The notes beneath the pieces were generated by a model. That model saw nothing but the letters and a program-made list of their open reading frames with translations. It searched no databases and had not been told where the DNA came from. Positions 1 through 10,027 of a stretch of 64,000 bases of DNA are shown here, piece after piece. The translations under genes and the position numbers were made by a program. Within the stretch, counting starts at the first letter, position 1. The number at the start of each line of letters is the position of its first letter. Source of the DNA: Chitinophaga sancti (GTDB taxonomy: Bacteria; Bacteroidota; Bacteroidia; Chitinophagales; Chitinophagaceae); contig NZ_CP139247.1 of NCBI RefSeq assembly GCF_034087045.1, forward strand, positions 7,404,001 through 7,468,000, given 5' to 3'.

Positions 1-2714
1 ATCACACTCCATGCATAAGCATTGGTATATTTAGGACCGTTAGTCACTGCTCCGGTTACCGCACTTTGCCAGATCTTCATCACAGTAGTAGAACCGTCAG
101 CCGTTGCGTAAGAAGCATCATTGGTAGTCGCCTTCCCATAAGTCGCACCACCGTCATTATCTGTATTAGGTTCCCATATACCAGTAGTACTATTATACTT
201 TAATACCTGTCCGCTGGTTGGGGTAGCTGCTGATACCTTGACTCCCTGTACTTTACTCGCATTCCATATAGCCAGAGAGCTATCAGCATACAATGTACCT
301 GCGGTAGTCAGCTTGAGGGTATTATCTAAAGTCACTTCCTGTGCAGCACCGGAGCCGGTTGAATACCTACCCAGCAATTTCTGAGTTGTTACATTCTGGA
401 TATCGCTGATACCTAAAGCCCTGAAAGTAGGTGTAGCAGCCGCCCCTGAAGATGGACCTGCAAAAACAGTATTCGCCGTCTGTGTGTTGAATGAAGCAGT
501 CAACGTACCATTTGCAGTTAATGGTGAATTGGTGACTGTGAAGATCGAAGGCATAGATAAACCTACAGATGTAAGACCTGAGGCAGAAGCACTTGGTGTA
601 GCCCATGACAACGTCGTACCATTAGATGTCAATACCTGTCCGGATGTACCAACCGTTGTCAACCCGGTACCACCCTGCGATACAGGCACTGTACCTGTAA
701 TCTGTGAAAAAGGTAAGGCAGGAATATCTGCTGTTACCAAACTACGGAAAGTTGGTGTTCCTGCAGACCCGTTTGGCGCAGCAAAAACTGTATTCCCTGA
801 TTGAGATGCCAGCGTCGCTGTAATTGTTCCATTTGCGGTAAGCGGTGAACCCGTTACAGAAAACAAAGAAGGTAAAGTCAATCCTACTGATGTCAAACCA
901 TTATCAGTAGCTGGTGACCAGTTCGTACCATCATATTTTAATACCTGACTGGTAGCCGGTGCCGTAAATGCGACTCTTACACCTTGCAGCTTGCTGGCAT
1001 TCCATACTGATAATGCGCTATCTGCATACAGGTTACCACCGGTTGTAAATTTCAAAGTATTGTCTAGGGAGATTTCCTGTGCACTACCTGCTGTAGTGGC
1101 ATATCTACCTAACAATTTAGAAGCGCTGACATTCTGGATCTTAGCATATGTCACTGACTGGTTCGCAATAGTGGTTGCTATCGTACCAGATGAACCTGTG
1201 CCAGTCACATCCCCTGTCAGGGTAATTGTAGGAGTTGCATATGACAGGTTTGTTCCATCAGACATCAGTACCTGTCCCGCTGTTCCTACTGTTGTTAATC
1301 CTGTACCACCCTGAGATACAGGCACTGTACCTGTAATTTGAGAGAAGGGTAATGAAGGAATATCACTAGCTACCAGGGAACGGAACGAGGGCGTACCTGC
1401 AGCTCCGTTGGGTGCACCTAAAAATGTATTTGCTGTCTGTGAGCTCAATGAACCCGTCAGTGTACCATTCGCTGTCAGCGGGGAATTCGAAAATGTATAC
1501 AGTGGTAATGTTATTCCAACAGAAGTCAGACCCGCATTATCATCAGCAGCCGGTGTCCAGCTTGTACCATTATATTTTAATACCTGTCCGGTAGTAGGTG
1601 TTGCAAGGGATACTGCTATACTCTGGATTTTGCTCGCATTGTAAACAGCCAGTGTAGTATCTACGTATATATAACCACCGGTAGTCATTTTCAATGTTCT
1701 GTCCATTGATACAGACTGCCCTGTACCTGTACCATTTGAATAACGGCCTACAAGACGCTGTGTGCCCAATGTCATATCAGTAGGAACCAGTGAGCGGAAG
1801 GTAGGTGTACCTGCACTTGCATCAGGAGCAGCAAATACCGTATTCGCAGTCTGACTGCTTGTACCAATTGTAAATGTTCCATTAGCAGTTAACGTGGCCG
1901 GAGATACTGTCAGAAAAGAAGGTACTACTAAACCAATAGAGGAAATAGAACCACTGTTATCATCAGCAGCAGGTGACCAGGTGGTACCATTCCATTTCAG
2001 TACCTGACCGGTAGTTGCTCCTGCCTGTGCTATCTTGGTACCTGTTACAGCACCTGCACCAATAGCAGGATTAGGATATGTACCTGTGAGGTCACCACCC
2101 GCTGTACCTACCGGAGGTAATCCGGTCAGTTGTTTCTTCAGCAGTTTGCCTCCATCGATCAGTAGTACACTATCCTTGGTATTATCTATATTGATCCCCG
2201 TCAGGAACACATCCTGATTAGCAGTCAATGTATTTGTAAATGTCTTGGCGCCCGCCAATGTCTGTGCATTGGTATTCACAAAACCACTATTGGTAGCTGT
2301 CGCATCCGGTATATTTAAAGTATGCGCTCCTGCCACTGACGTAAAGCCAAATGTACCGGCTGTATTTGTAGTAGCGAGTGACTGCACGGCAATCGTCTGT
2401 CCATTCAGACTGGTGATCGCATACCCCTCAGGCAGCAATGGATGCCAGTGCCCATTACTACGAATGCACAGGCTATTGTTGAGCGTGAGGTAAATGATCA
2501 TACCATCAGGAGCAGTGGTGATAACACCAGATGTAGTATCAGCAATCCTGGGCAGTAGTAACCCCTGGGATTTACTTTCAAGTTCCAGTAACGCTGACTT
2601 TTGCTGAGAACTGGGATTATCCCCCAGTTTTAACTGTTGTGCATACATCAATGTGGACCAAAACAGGAACACTGGCAATAGTTGAACGGTTCGGACAAGG
2701 AATTTAGTCTTCAT
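1..2714 (-). CDS. Large secreted fibre-like repeat protein, C-terminus beyond the left edge
   Basis: An open frame without stops runs leftward from an ATG at 2714 to base 1, so at least 904 residues are present and the C-terminus is missing. It starts with a signal peptide ending near MYAQ. A module follows (QLKLGDNPSS, then KSALLELESKSQGLLLPRI) that is nearly the same at the start of the genes at 6764 and 8710. The body repeats Gly/Thr/Ser/Ala-rich units containing phrases such as TANTVFA, FRALV and GQVLKYN, like phage tail fibres or beta-helical surface proteins. No enzyme motif is visible. It is the last visible gene of a co-oriented set of four. The secretion route cannot be judged without the C-terminus. 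Exported structural protein is fairly sure; its role is unknown. Confidence 0.75.
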   Translation of the reverse strand, partial: MKTKFLVRTVQLLPVFLFWSTLMYAQQLKLGDNPSSQQKSALLELESKSQGLLLPRIADTTSGVITTAPDGMIIYLTLNNSLCIRSNGHWHPLLPEGYAITSLNGQTIAVQSLATTNTAGTFGFTSVAGAHTLNIPDATATNSGFVNTNAQTLAGAKTFTNTLTANQDVFLTGINIDNTKDSVLLIDGGKLLKKQLTGLPPVGTAGGDLTGTYPNPAIGAGAVTGTKIAQAGATTGQVLKWNGTTWSPAADDNSGSISSIGLVVPSFLTVSPATLTANGTFTIGTSSQTANTVFAAPDASAGTPTFRSLVPTDMTLGTQRLVGRYSNGTGTGQSVSMDRTLKMTTGGYIYVDTTLAVYNASKIQSIAVSLATPTTGQVLKYNGTSWTPAADDNAGLTSVGITLPLYTFSNSPLTANGTLTGSLSSQTANTFLGAPNGAAGTPSFRSLVASDIPSLPFSQITGTVPVSQGGTGLTTVGTAGQVLMSDGTNLSYATPTITLTGDVTGTGSSGTIATTIANQSVTYAKIQNVSASKLLGRYATTAGSAQEISLDNTLKFTTGGNLYADSALSVWNASKLQGVRVAFTAPATSQVLKYDGTNWSPATDNGLTSVGLTLPSLFSVTGSPLTANGTITATLASQSGNTVFAAPNGSAGTPTFRSLVTADIPALPFSQITGTVPVSQGGTGLTTVGTSGQVLTSNGTTLSWATPSASASGLTSVGLSMPSIFTVTNSPLTANGTLTASFNTQTANTVFAGPSSGAAATPTFRALGISDIQNVTTQKLLGRYSTGSGAAQEVTLDNTLKLTTAGTLYADSSLAIWNASKVQGVKVSAATPTSGQVLKYNSTTGIWEPNTDNDGGATYGKATTNDASYATADGSTTVMKIWQSAVTGAVTNGPKYTNAYAWSV
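640..1880 (-). repeat. Repeated fibre modules inside the left-edge gene
   Basis: Within the left-edge gene the same DNA phrases recur. The stretch around 660-830 is closely repeated around 1290-1460 (a DIPSLPFSQITGTVPVSQGG-like unit followed by TANTVFA), and further copies of the TANTVFA part lie near 440-480 and 1810-1860. The copies are diverged, not identical, which fits old duplication of a structural unit. A related unit also occurs near 6010-6110 in the neighbouring gene. Confidence 0.6.
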
Positions 2715-2851
2715 AAAAATTACCCGGATTTAAACAAAAACTTATAAATATGACTAAGAAAGCAGGCAGGGTTTATTATTCGTCCCACTTGCTTTCTTCG
2801 CCATGAAATTATTTGTCCTTGTTTAGTTTCAATTCATTTTCGGTTGTCTTA

Positions 2852-4417
2852 TCAATGATCAATCACTATTACTTTGCAGGTATACACTTCTTTCATTGTG
2901 TCTTTTTGTTTCATCACGAGGAAGTAAGTACCAGCTGGTAAGTTGTGTACTTCCACATCTCCGGCTCCTGTAATCTCCTGTCTACGCATCACCTGACCCC
3001 ATACATCGTATAATTGCATTACCAACGTGGTCTTGATACCTCTTACGTTGATCTTGAAATCGCCCCAGTTCGGGTTCGGGTAAACGGTTACAGCCACCAG
3101 TGGTCCGACTTCTCTTACATCAGAGTAGACGTACTTGCCGGTTTTTGATACTGCCTTAATGCGATAATAGCTCCATCCATCGTAGGCATTCGTATCCTGA
3201 TAATAGTAACTCAATTTTGTTGTGCTGTTTCCATTTGGCGCTTTCGTGGCTACGGTGCCTACCTTGGTAAAGGTTTCTTCGTTATCCAGTCTGCGCTCTA
3301 CTTCAAACACATTCATGTTAGTCTCTCTGCTGGTGATCCAAACCAGATCTACCAATGAGATACTTACACGGTAAGCGTTGAAGTCAATAATGGTAGCTGG
3401 AGTATAGCTGTTGGAAAAGTTAGTCTTTTTAGCAAAATAAGCATTCAAACCAATGCCCCCGAAACCGCGGGAATGCATGGTGGCAGATGATGCCATGGCC
3501 TGGGAAGTCAACGTACCAGTGCTCATGTTGTCATTCACGCTGTAACGATGTTCCCATTCACTATCCTTGAATAAAGAGATATAACTCTCATCCCTGTTTA
3601 AACTATATTCATCGCCCTCATTACTATCCATATGCTGCAGGGTTACAGCTGTTTTGCCGGTACCACCCAGCTCCTCTCCTATGTTCCATGTTTTGTACAC
3701 AACGGTGTCATAGATAGAAGTTCCGGAACTGGCATATTGATAAACACTGTCAAATACACGTGCATGAAAATCTTCTGCATCTCCTTCATACTGCACAGCT
3801 GCTGGTGCATAATTGAGGGCAGAGCTACCTATCGGAAATACCACCTGTCCTGCACTGCTGTTTAGTTTGGAACGATACAGGAATCCTCCGGTGGAGGTAG
3901 TACCTGTTACCACAAAACGCCGGTCTGAATAACCAATGATAGATCCTGCAGAGGTATCGCCTACCATGAGGTTCTGTCCGTTCAGGAATATGAGCCCGTT
4001 AGATAAGCTAAGGGTATTTCTGATCTTCAGGTCATTGAGGTTATAAAAGATAACACCATCCGGGTTATTGATATTTACGTTGGGAAAACTCGCACCAATC
4101 TTTGCAGCCACATTGAATCCGCCGGAAATGGTTTGCTGTCCGCTACTACCTGCAAAACTAAAAAAGCCTCCGGTGCCTTTGAGGCCGGAGGTGCTTTCGT
4201 CTCTGAGAGAAGCATTAAAGCCATTCGTCCATACTTTACCATAAAAATAAAGGTTAGCATTTGGGCTCGATCCTAATGATCCCTCATTCGTTATGTTACC
4301 AAATACCCCGACGTTACCAAAATTCCATACCTGCGCACCGGTAGAGATGTAAGTCTCCTGCCCATAGCTGAGATGGAACGTAACGCAAAAAAGTATTATG
4401 GAGAATAAGAACTTCAT
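2852..4417 (-). CDS. Secreted protein with T9SS type A sorting domain
   Basis: 521 residues. The signal peptide is MKFLFSIILFCVTFHLSYGQ. Residues 20-330 are Gly/Asn/Ser-rich, probably beta-structured, and match no enzyme I know. A fibronectin-like segment follows, around WITSRETNMNVFEVERR. The last about 80 residues are a T9SS type A sorting domain: VYPNPNWGDFKINV, then LYDVWGQV, then LPAGTYFLV. The family signal sends the protein through the type IX pore to the cell surface, usually with cleavage of the tail. It lies 16 bp after the 776-residue gene in the same direction and may be co-transcribed with it. It is the only one of the four neighbours with a visible T9SS tail, so it might be the surface anchor or partner of the fibre-like proteins (inference). 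Confidence 0.85.
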   Translation of the reverse strand: MKFLFSIILFCVTFHLSYGQETYISTGAQVWNFGNVGVFGNITNEGSLGSSPNANLYFYGKVWTNGFNASLRDESTSGLKGTGGFFSFAGSSGQQTISGGFNVAAKIGASFPNVNINNPDGVIFYNLNDLKIRNTLSLSNGLIFLNGQNLMVGDTSAGSIIGYSDRRFVVTGTTSTGGFLYRSKLNSSAGQVVFPIGSSALNYAPAAVQYEGDAEDFHARVFDSVYQYASSGTSIYDTVVYKTWNIGEELGGTGKTAVTLQHMDSNEGDEYSLNRDESYISLFKDSEWEHRYSVNDNMSTGTLTSQAMASSATMHSRGFGGIGLNAYFAKKTNFSNSYTPATIIDFNAYRVSISLVDLVWITSRETNMNVFEVERRLDNEETFTKVGTVATKAPNGNSTTKLSYYYQDTNAYDGWSYYRIKAVSKTGKYVYSDVREVGPLVAVTVYPNPNWGDFKINVRGIKTTLVMQLYDVWGQVMRRQEITGAGDVEVHNLPAGTYFLVMKQKDTMKEVYTCKVIVIDH

Positions 4418-4433
4418 TATTAACTTTTGTTTG

Positions 4434-6764
4434 TTAGTAGCCTTGGTTTGAACCTTTATACAACACTACCCAATAAGAACCTGTACTTTGTATCGCGGCT
4501 GAAATACGTTCGTCCAGTGTCATCGCTGTATTATTGCCCAAACTGCCAATAAATTCACTGCTGCTTGGTTTTACGTATAACTTACCGGAACCGGAGCTGG
4601 TGACAGTATTGGAAAATACATATATTCTGCCCGGGCAGGTAGCTGCTGATGGCAGGTTGGCTGTTACCGAAGCTATATTCCCATAATTGGAGCTTAACCT
4701 TGCTACCATATAATAAGTCTCATCCAGGTTCACCGTAACTGCTGTAGAAGGGTTATCATAACTGGCAACGGCTGTAGCAAAGGAACCATTCACGTGCAGT
4801 GTACTGGAAGGTGTGGTTGTTTTGATCCCCACATGGCTACTGGCATCCACACGCATTACTTCGGTACTATTCGTCTTTACCACCAGTGCTTTACTATCAG
4901 TAGTACCAATGAAGTTAGTCCCTGCTGTAGTGCCGCTGTTACCAGTCGTAGACCAGGTACCGCTACCACCCGGACTTCCGGAAACTGTCGTAGGCGTCCA
5001 ACTGGTACCATCATATACAAGGTACTGTCCGGAAGTAGGTGCAGTACCTGCTACTGCTGTACTTTGTAGTTGATTTGCATTCCAAACGGCACTTGTATTA
5101 TTTGCTTTAACAGATCCGCTGGCAATGCTGAGTGTAGTTGCATCATACCCTAATGTTGCAATGTCACCGCTGGTGCTGTTACGACCTAATATATTATCAG
5201 GAGTACCGGTGCTACCAGTCAGGCGCATCGTTCCTCTTACATCCAAAGTTTGTGCAGGTGTTACCCCCGCCATGTTGATACCTACTTTCTTTGACTGCAT
5301 GCGCATCATCTCAGTATAAGATGAATCTACATAGTAGTAACTTTTGAACAGAATAGGCTCATCCCCATCATCACCGATGATGAAATCAAAACCACCGGCA
5401 TTGTTACTGCCAGTAGAACCTAATTCAAAGAAATCAGTACCTGCAGCAGATCCTTTGAGGCGGAAGTTGCCGTCAGTGGTAGTATAGAATTTAGGTTTAT
5501 AAAACTGAACAGTGGAAGGTACATCGAACTGCAAGGCAGACTTCATCAAGGTTACACTTTCATCACTATCTGTATAGCTAGGGTAATTCTGTACCAATCC
5601 TAAAGTAGCACGGCGGCCAAACTCAAGGAAAGAGGTGTTGTTGGATTTGATCACCATCTTCACATCATTGGTTGTACCAAGGAAATGAGTACTTGAATTT
5701 ACATTTGAGTTACCGGTAATTAACCAGTTATTGGCAGCTGCATTTTGAGTAACTACCACATCACCGTTGGCATTCACCGCAAGGGTATTGGCCATTGAAC
5801 TTTGTAAAGTGGCAGCTCCCAGGCCAGTCAGTCTTAATCCTGACAAACCAGAAGCAGCGGTCGTACCACCTACTTCCAAAGTATTGGCAGGCGTCGTGCT
5901 GATACCTACTCCCAGGTTAGTACCAATCAAACCATTACCACTGATAGAGAAGCTGGCAGCCTGTGTGCCGGTTGATATATTTTGAATATAATTACCAGAT
6001 CCTGAAGGAATATCTGCAGCTACCAATGCACGGAAAAAGGGCGTACCGTCAGTTCCGTTTGGAGCAGCGAATACAGTGTTAGCAGTCTGTGAATTGAATG
6101 TGCCAGACAGTGTACCGGTAGATGTAACAGGGCTACCACTAACTGTGAATACTGAAGAAGGTAATGACAATGCAACGGAAGTAACAGAACCAACTGCTTT
6201 AGGCAGCCAGGTGCTGGTAGCAGCACTCCATGTCAGCACATCCTGATCGGCTGGTGCTGTAGTGCCAATGTTGCGGCCCTGTAGCTGGGCCGCATTCCAT
6301 AAATTAGAAGTATTCAAAGCTGAGATAACTCCTGTACCGGATAAGCTGATACCCGTGCCGGCACTGAACGCCGCTCTTGCTCTCGCGTCAGTATAATAAA
6401 GGTTGACAGATTCTGAAATATTGGCGGTGGTTAAGCTAACAACTGGACCAGTTTGTCCATTTACAGATGAAATTGCAGATGTTTCGTCTACGAGTTTTTT
6501 CCATACTCCGTTCTTACGGATGTATAATAATTTATCAGGAACATAGTATATAATCATACCATCAGGAGCAGTATTCAGCGGAGCGACGGTATAGTCGGAA
6601 ATTCTTGGGAGTAATAAGCCTTGTTTGTCACTATTCAGGTCCAGTAGTGCTGACTTCTCAATTGAAGTGGGATTTTTCCCCAACTTCAATTGCTGGGCTC
6701 CTAAATATGCTGATGATAGCATAAGCAGGCACAAAAGCACAAGCCGGTTTGAGAAAGTTATCAT
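4434..6764 (-). CDS. Secreted fibre-like protein, 776 residues
   Basis: A signal peptide (MITFSNRLVLLCLLMLSSAY..AQ) is followed by the shared module QLKLGKNPTSIEKSALLDL and QGLLLPRISD. The middle is rich in Thr/Ser/Gly/Asn with units like those of the left-edge gene (TANTVFAAPNGTDGTPF, FRALVAADIPSG). The C-terminus ends in GSYWVVLYKGSNQGY and shows no T9SS sorting tail. No catalytic motif is recognised. The next gene starts 16 bp downstream, suggesting an operon 8710 to 1. It could be a surface or tail-like fibre; this rests on composition and repeats only. Confidence 0.75.
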   Translation of the reverse strand: MITFSNRLVLLCLLMLSSAYLGAQQLKLGKNPTSIEKSALLDLNSDKQGLLLPRISDYTVAPLNTAPDGMIIYYVPDKLLYIRKNGVWKKLVDETSAISSVNGQTGPVVSLTTANISESVNLYYTDARARAAFSAGTGISLSGTGVISALNTSNLWNAAQLQGRNIGTTAPADQDVLTWSAATSTWLPKAVGSVTSVALSLPSSVFTVSGSPVTSTGTLSGTFNSQTANTVFAAPNGTDGTPFFRALVAADIPSGSGNYIQNISTGTQAASFSISGNGLIGTNLGVGISTTPANTLEVGGTTAASGLSGLRLTGLGAATLQSSMANTLAVNANGDVVVTQNAAANNWLITGNSNVNSSTHFLGTTNDVKMVIKSNNTSFLEFGRRATLGLVQNYPSYTDSDESVTLMKSALQFDVPSTVQFYKPKFYTTTDGNFRLKGSAAGTDFFELGSTGSNNAGGFDFIIGDDGDEPILFKSYYYVDSSYTEMMRMQSKKVGINMAGVTPAQTLDVRGTMRLTGSTGTPDNILGRNSTSGDIATLGYDATTLSIASGSVKANNTSAVWNANQLQSTAVAGTAPTSGQYLVYDGTSWTPTTVSGSPGGSGTWSTTGNSGTTAGTNFIGTTDSKALVVKTNSTEVMRVDASSHVGIKTTTPSSTLHVNGSFATAVASYDNPSTAVTVNLDETYYMVARLSSNYGNIASVTANLPSAATCPGRIYVFSNTVTSSGSGKLYVKPSSSEFIGSLGNNTAMTLDERISAAIQSTGSYWVVLYKGSNQGY

Positions 6765-6850
6765 AGGTATTAATTGGTTTCACGAATACAGGCACACAAA
6801 AGGAATAAACAGGAGCAGCAGATACTGCTCCTGTTATAAAATCTTATCCC

Positions 6851-8710
6851 TTATTTCTTGATGATATACCAGTCAGTACCGTCAGTTTGTACGGTAATGA
6901 AAGTCCAATCGTTGTAAATAACATAGCTGGAGCCACCTTCGATACTGTTAGCTCCTGGCATGATGGTAACTGCTTTGTCGATATCACCACCAATCTTCTT
7001 GATAGTGTAGATACGACCTACGATAGTAGTAGCAGGCGCAGGGAGTGTAATAGTGAAAGCACCCGCACTAGCATCTGCCAGGATGGTGTTGTCACTACCA
7101 GTTACAGTGTAAGTACCGGTAACAGGCTTGATCGCCATTGATACGGAACCATTTACTGTCAGTGTAGAGTTAGCAACAGTATTCTGACCGATTGCTACGC
7201 TATCAGTGTAAGATTTGCTACCAGCGAAAGACTGTCTGCCTGTAGAAACCACACCTCGTTGAACTGCAGTATGGCTAGCATCAACTGCGCTTGCGTCTGG
7301 CAGGTTGAAGGTAACTGTCTTGGCAGTACCGTCGGCTACGATATTGAAGTCTGTACCGGCAACATCTGATTTCAGTTCTACATCGCTACCAGCGGTAGAA
7401 GTAGCACCGGTTTTGATCAGAGTGATTGCGTTGGCGATAGCGTCAAAGGAGAAGGATTTTGCTTCAACGGCTTTAGTAGTGGCATTTTGAACCAATACAT
7501 TCAGAGAATTGGACTCAGTGTTTGCAGCAACAGTGTTCATAGTTACAGTACCACCTAATGTAGTAGTACCACCTACAGATGCGTTACCGGAAGTCAATGT
7601 TAAGTTGCCGGAAGTCACAGCTACGTCACCGCTGGTTACGTCTACTCCATTATTCAGCGTTGCTTTACCAGTTACATCCAGTGTGTTGCCCAGGGTAGTT
7701 GCACCGGTTACACCCAAAGTGTTGCCCAGGGTAGTTGCACCAGTTACACCTAAAGTGCTGTTCAGGGTAGTTGCACCATTTACAGTGACAGTACCAGTGA
7801 AGGTTTTAGCGCCCGCAAAAGACTGCGCGCCTGTGGTCACGATACCATTTCTATCAGTAGATGCTTCGATCAGAGATAGTTCGTATTGTTTGCTGGTAGA
7901 GTTATAAGTGATCATGGCACCTTTGGTAGCATCAAAAGTAGTAGCTGCTGCAGTGATCAGATTCGCTACAGTAAGGCTGTTACCAGCTGCCAGGTTGTTC
8001 AGGGTGGTCCAGTCAGCCAGGGTCATGAAACCATAAGACTTAGTGGCGGTACCATCCATGATAGGCGCATTGATAGTCACCTGACCATCGGTTGCCTGGG
8101 TAGTGTTCAAAGTAAGAACAGATGCATCAACGTTTGTGAGCAGACTTTTGAAAGCATAAGCTGGCAAAGACTTTTTCACGATTGTACCATCAGCCTGAAT
8201 GATCAATACATCCAGTGCTGCATCTGTAGTAGTAGCAGCAACCTGTTTCAATTGTACATTACCGTTGGTCTGCACACTGATTGCTTCAGTTGCATTTGCA
8301 CGGATAGAGAGCGGCTGTGCATCGGAAGTTCCGAGGTAGTTAGTAGTTGGATTAGTGCCTGCGTTGCCGGTCAGACCCCAGTTTGCAAGTGCATCAGCGG
8401 CGCTGGCGATTTTCACCCACGCACCTGCTTTACGCATATACACACCGTTATCAGCTGCAACAGTGCCATTCAGGTATACGATCATTCCGTCAACAGCATC
8501 AGAACCGATCGCTGTATTGATGGCAGTAAAATCGCTCAGCCTTGGCAGTAACAGACCTTGTTTGGTACTGCTGAGCTCCAGGATCGCAGACTTAGTAATC
8601 TGTGAAGGATTATCACCAATTTTCATCTGTGCGTTTGCCGCAGTAGCTGCCAGGGTGATTCCACCAGCCAATAAGAGTTTGCGTGAAACGTTGTGTAAAA
8701 CTGTTTTCAT
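6851..8710 (-). CDS. Secreted fibre-like protein with tandem repeats, 619 residues
   Basis: First gene of the four-gene exported set. It has a signal peptide (LLLAGGITLAATAANAQ) and the shared start module KIGDNPSQITKSAILELSS and QGLLLPRLSD. Residues about 310-350 are three near-identical 12-residue units of the type GVTGATTLGNTL, encoded by 36-bp DNA repeats. The C-terminus ends in FITVQTDGTDWYIIKK, similar in style to the end of the 776-residue neighbour. No T9SS tail is present. Beta-helical or fibre architecture is inferred from the short Thr/Gly/Ala-rich periodicity. Function unknown. Confidence 0.75.
   Translation of the reverse strand: MKTVLHNVSRKLLLAGGITLAATAANAQMKIGDNPSQITKSAILELSSTKQGLLLPRLSDFTAINTAIGSDAVDGMIVYLNGTVAADNGVYMRKAGAWVKIASAADALANWGLTGNAGTNPTTNYLGTSDAQPLSIRANATEAISVQTNGNVQLKQVAATTTDAALDVLIIQADGTIVKKSLPAYAFKSLLTNVDASVLTLNTTQATDGQVTINAPIMDGTATKSYGFMTLADWTTLNNLAAGNSLTVANLITAAATTFDATKGAMITYNSTSKQYELSLIEASTDRNGIVTTGAQSFAGAKTFTGTVTVNGATTLNSTLGVTGATTLGNTLGVTGATTLGNTLDVTGKATLNNGVDVTSGDVAVTSGNLTLTSGNASVGGTTTLGGTVTMNTVAANTESNSLNVLVQNATTKAVEAKSFSFDAIANAITLIKTGATSTAGSDVELKSDVAGTDFNIVADGTAKTVTFNLPDASAVDASHTAVQRGVVSTGRQSFAGSKSYTDSVAIGQNTVANSTLTVNGSVSMAIKPVTGTYTVTGSDNTILADASAGAFTITLPAPATTIVGRIYTIKKIGGDIDKAVTIMPGANSIEGGSSYVIYNDWTFITVQTDGTDWYIIKK
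7685..7790 (-). repeat. 36-bp tandem repeats coding 12-residue units
   Basis: Units at 7685-7720 and 7721-7756 are almost identical, and a third partial, more diverged unit runs from 7757. They encode GVTGATTLGNTL-type peptides in frame, so gain or loss of a unit by slippage would keep the frame and change fibre length. Confidence 0.7.
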
Positions 8711-9180
8711 ATTAGTATAGGGATAGATAGATTTTAAAATTTTATTTATCCGTTTTCTTTTTTATTAAATATTATGTACCTGGCATACCACTGGTCTGTT
8801 GCACAGATTGAAACTCTGCAAGGCATATGGTAGGCTTTCAAATAAAAAACGGTTAAAAGAGGCAAAATGTAATGTCCACTGTTGTTGTGATGTTCACGAA
8901 CCTGAAATGAATAGAAAGGTTCTTCGATTCTTATGGCGCAAATATCTAATATTACTAATATTAGTTAAATGACATGAACGTATCATTTTAATTTTAAATG
9001 GGTATCATATAAACAATTGATTATCATTATTAAAAATGTACATGTAAAAATATCCTGCAAAAATCAGCAAATGGAAGAGCCTGAATGGGGGGAAATGGGG
9101 GTTATTGGCGGGGAAACAATAACACCTACGTGTTATACCCATTCGATTTTTAGTTCATTTTAGCGATTTTTAATGCTATT
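8711..9180. other. A+T-rich intergenic region before the fibre operon
   Basis: No convincing gene is visible. The region should hold the promoter of the minus-strand set starting at 8710, but I could not place a clear TAnnTTTG element. A perfect inverted repeat with 8-base arms (CTAATATT, three bases, AATATTAG) lies at 8946-8964 and could be a regulator site or chance in A+T-rich DNA. Confidence 0.4.
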
Positions 9181-9950
9181 TTAAGGGAAAATAATATCAA
9201 TATCCGATTCGGCATACAACTTTTGTAGAAATGCGACTACAGGATAATTCATAAAAAAAACGGGGTATTTTTTTAGAAGGCCTCTATTTGGATTTTCAGG
9301 ATGGATGATCCTTTTTTTCCAGGTTCTCCGGATTAGCAAAACATTCACAATTTCTAGTGTAAACTGATGTATCCATTGCCCGAAGTGATCCAACTGAAAG
9401 TATAGGATTTAATCAACAAGTTCGGCTTATTGTTATAAATAAAAGTGCCGGTAGCAGCCTGGCTCATACGTCCCACATCCTCCTTTGCAATTATTCCTTT
9501 CCTGATATTTATCTGTTTATTGTCCATTAGCAACATCAGCTGCTTTTCCCCAATCTTTTTTACTATCTCTTCAAGATTGCGCGGGGCTACTGAATCTTCC
9601 ATCGGAAGATGGCCACCGGTCACATAGATTGCGCAGTCGATATGATTGATAGTATCTAGTCCCCATCTGAGTGCAAGGTCTTCATCTTCATCCAAGATAT
9701 ACTGCTTTGCCACAAGGTCTTTCTCTCTAAAAAATGGATCTTCGGTTTTATTCTTCAGTTGATTGAGCCTTTCTTCATCTTCTATCTCTTCTTCACCGGA
9801 TCCTTCATTTACCTCCCGGGTACTGGTATCTACAGCTACCCGATCTCCGGTACAATAAGGGCTGTATCATTTACAGTCGCAGTGGTAGTGGTTTTTTTGA
9901 TGGCATGCCACCATCCCCAAAAAACCTAATAAAGAAACTAATTTCCTCAA
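9181..9950 (-). pseudogene. Frameshifted lipoprotein gene with GldM-like C-terminus
   Basis: Reading leftward from a TTG at 9950 gives a lipoprotein-like start (RKLVSLLGFLGMVAC, lipobox before Cys) that stops soon after. Near a run of A residues (9890-9900) the sense shifts to a frame reading KTTTTATVNDTALIVPEI. Near 9855 it shifts again to DRVAVDTSTREVNEGSGEEE, which runs on into an open frame ending at 9354 (…NGYISLH). A further continuation, with VFFMNYPVVAF and KLYAESDIDIIF, lies in another frame to 9181. The part from GIIAKEDVGRMS to LLIKSYTFSW resembles the C-terminal beta domain of gliding-motility protein GldM, from my knowledge of that family. So it may be a decayed exported GldM_C-type protein. 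The pieces are clear; the family match is moderate. Sequencing error is an alternative. Confidence 0.5.
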
Positions 9951-10027
9951 TTCACAAACATATGTTAAAATATAAAATTAGTCTTTTTCTTCACACAAAA
10001 GGGGTACAAAATCACTCATATACTCAT

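Noticed and set aside
484..2493. Several plus-strand frames near the left edge
   Set aside because: They are shadows of the long minus-strand frame from 2714, whose translation has signal peptide and repeats.
7886..8551. Plus-strand frame of 221 codons over the fibre gene
   Set aside because: It is antisense to a signal-peptide-bearing fibre protein with family-like modules and is Cys/Ser-rich nonsense.
1..8710. Prophage tail region
   Set aside because: The fibre-like genes have signal peptides and lack terminase, capsid or baseplate neighbours, so a bacterial surface set fits better.
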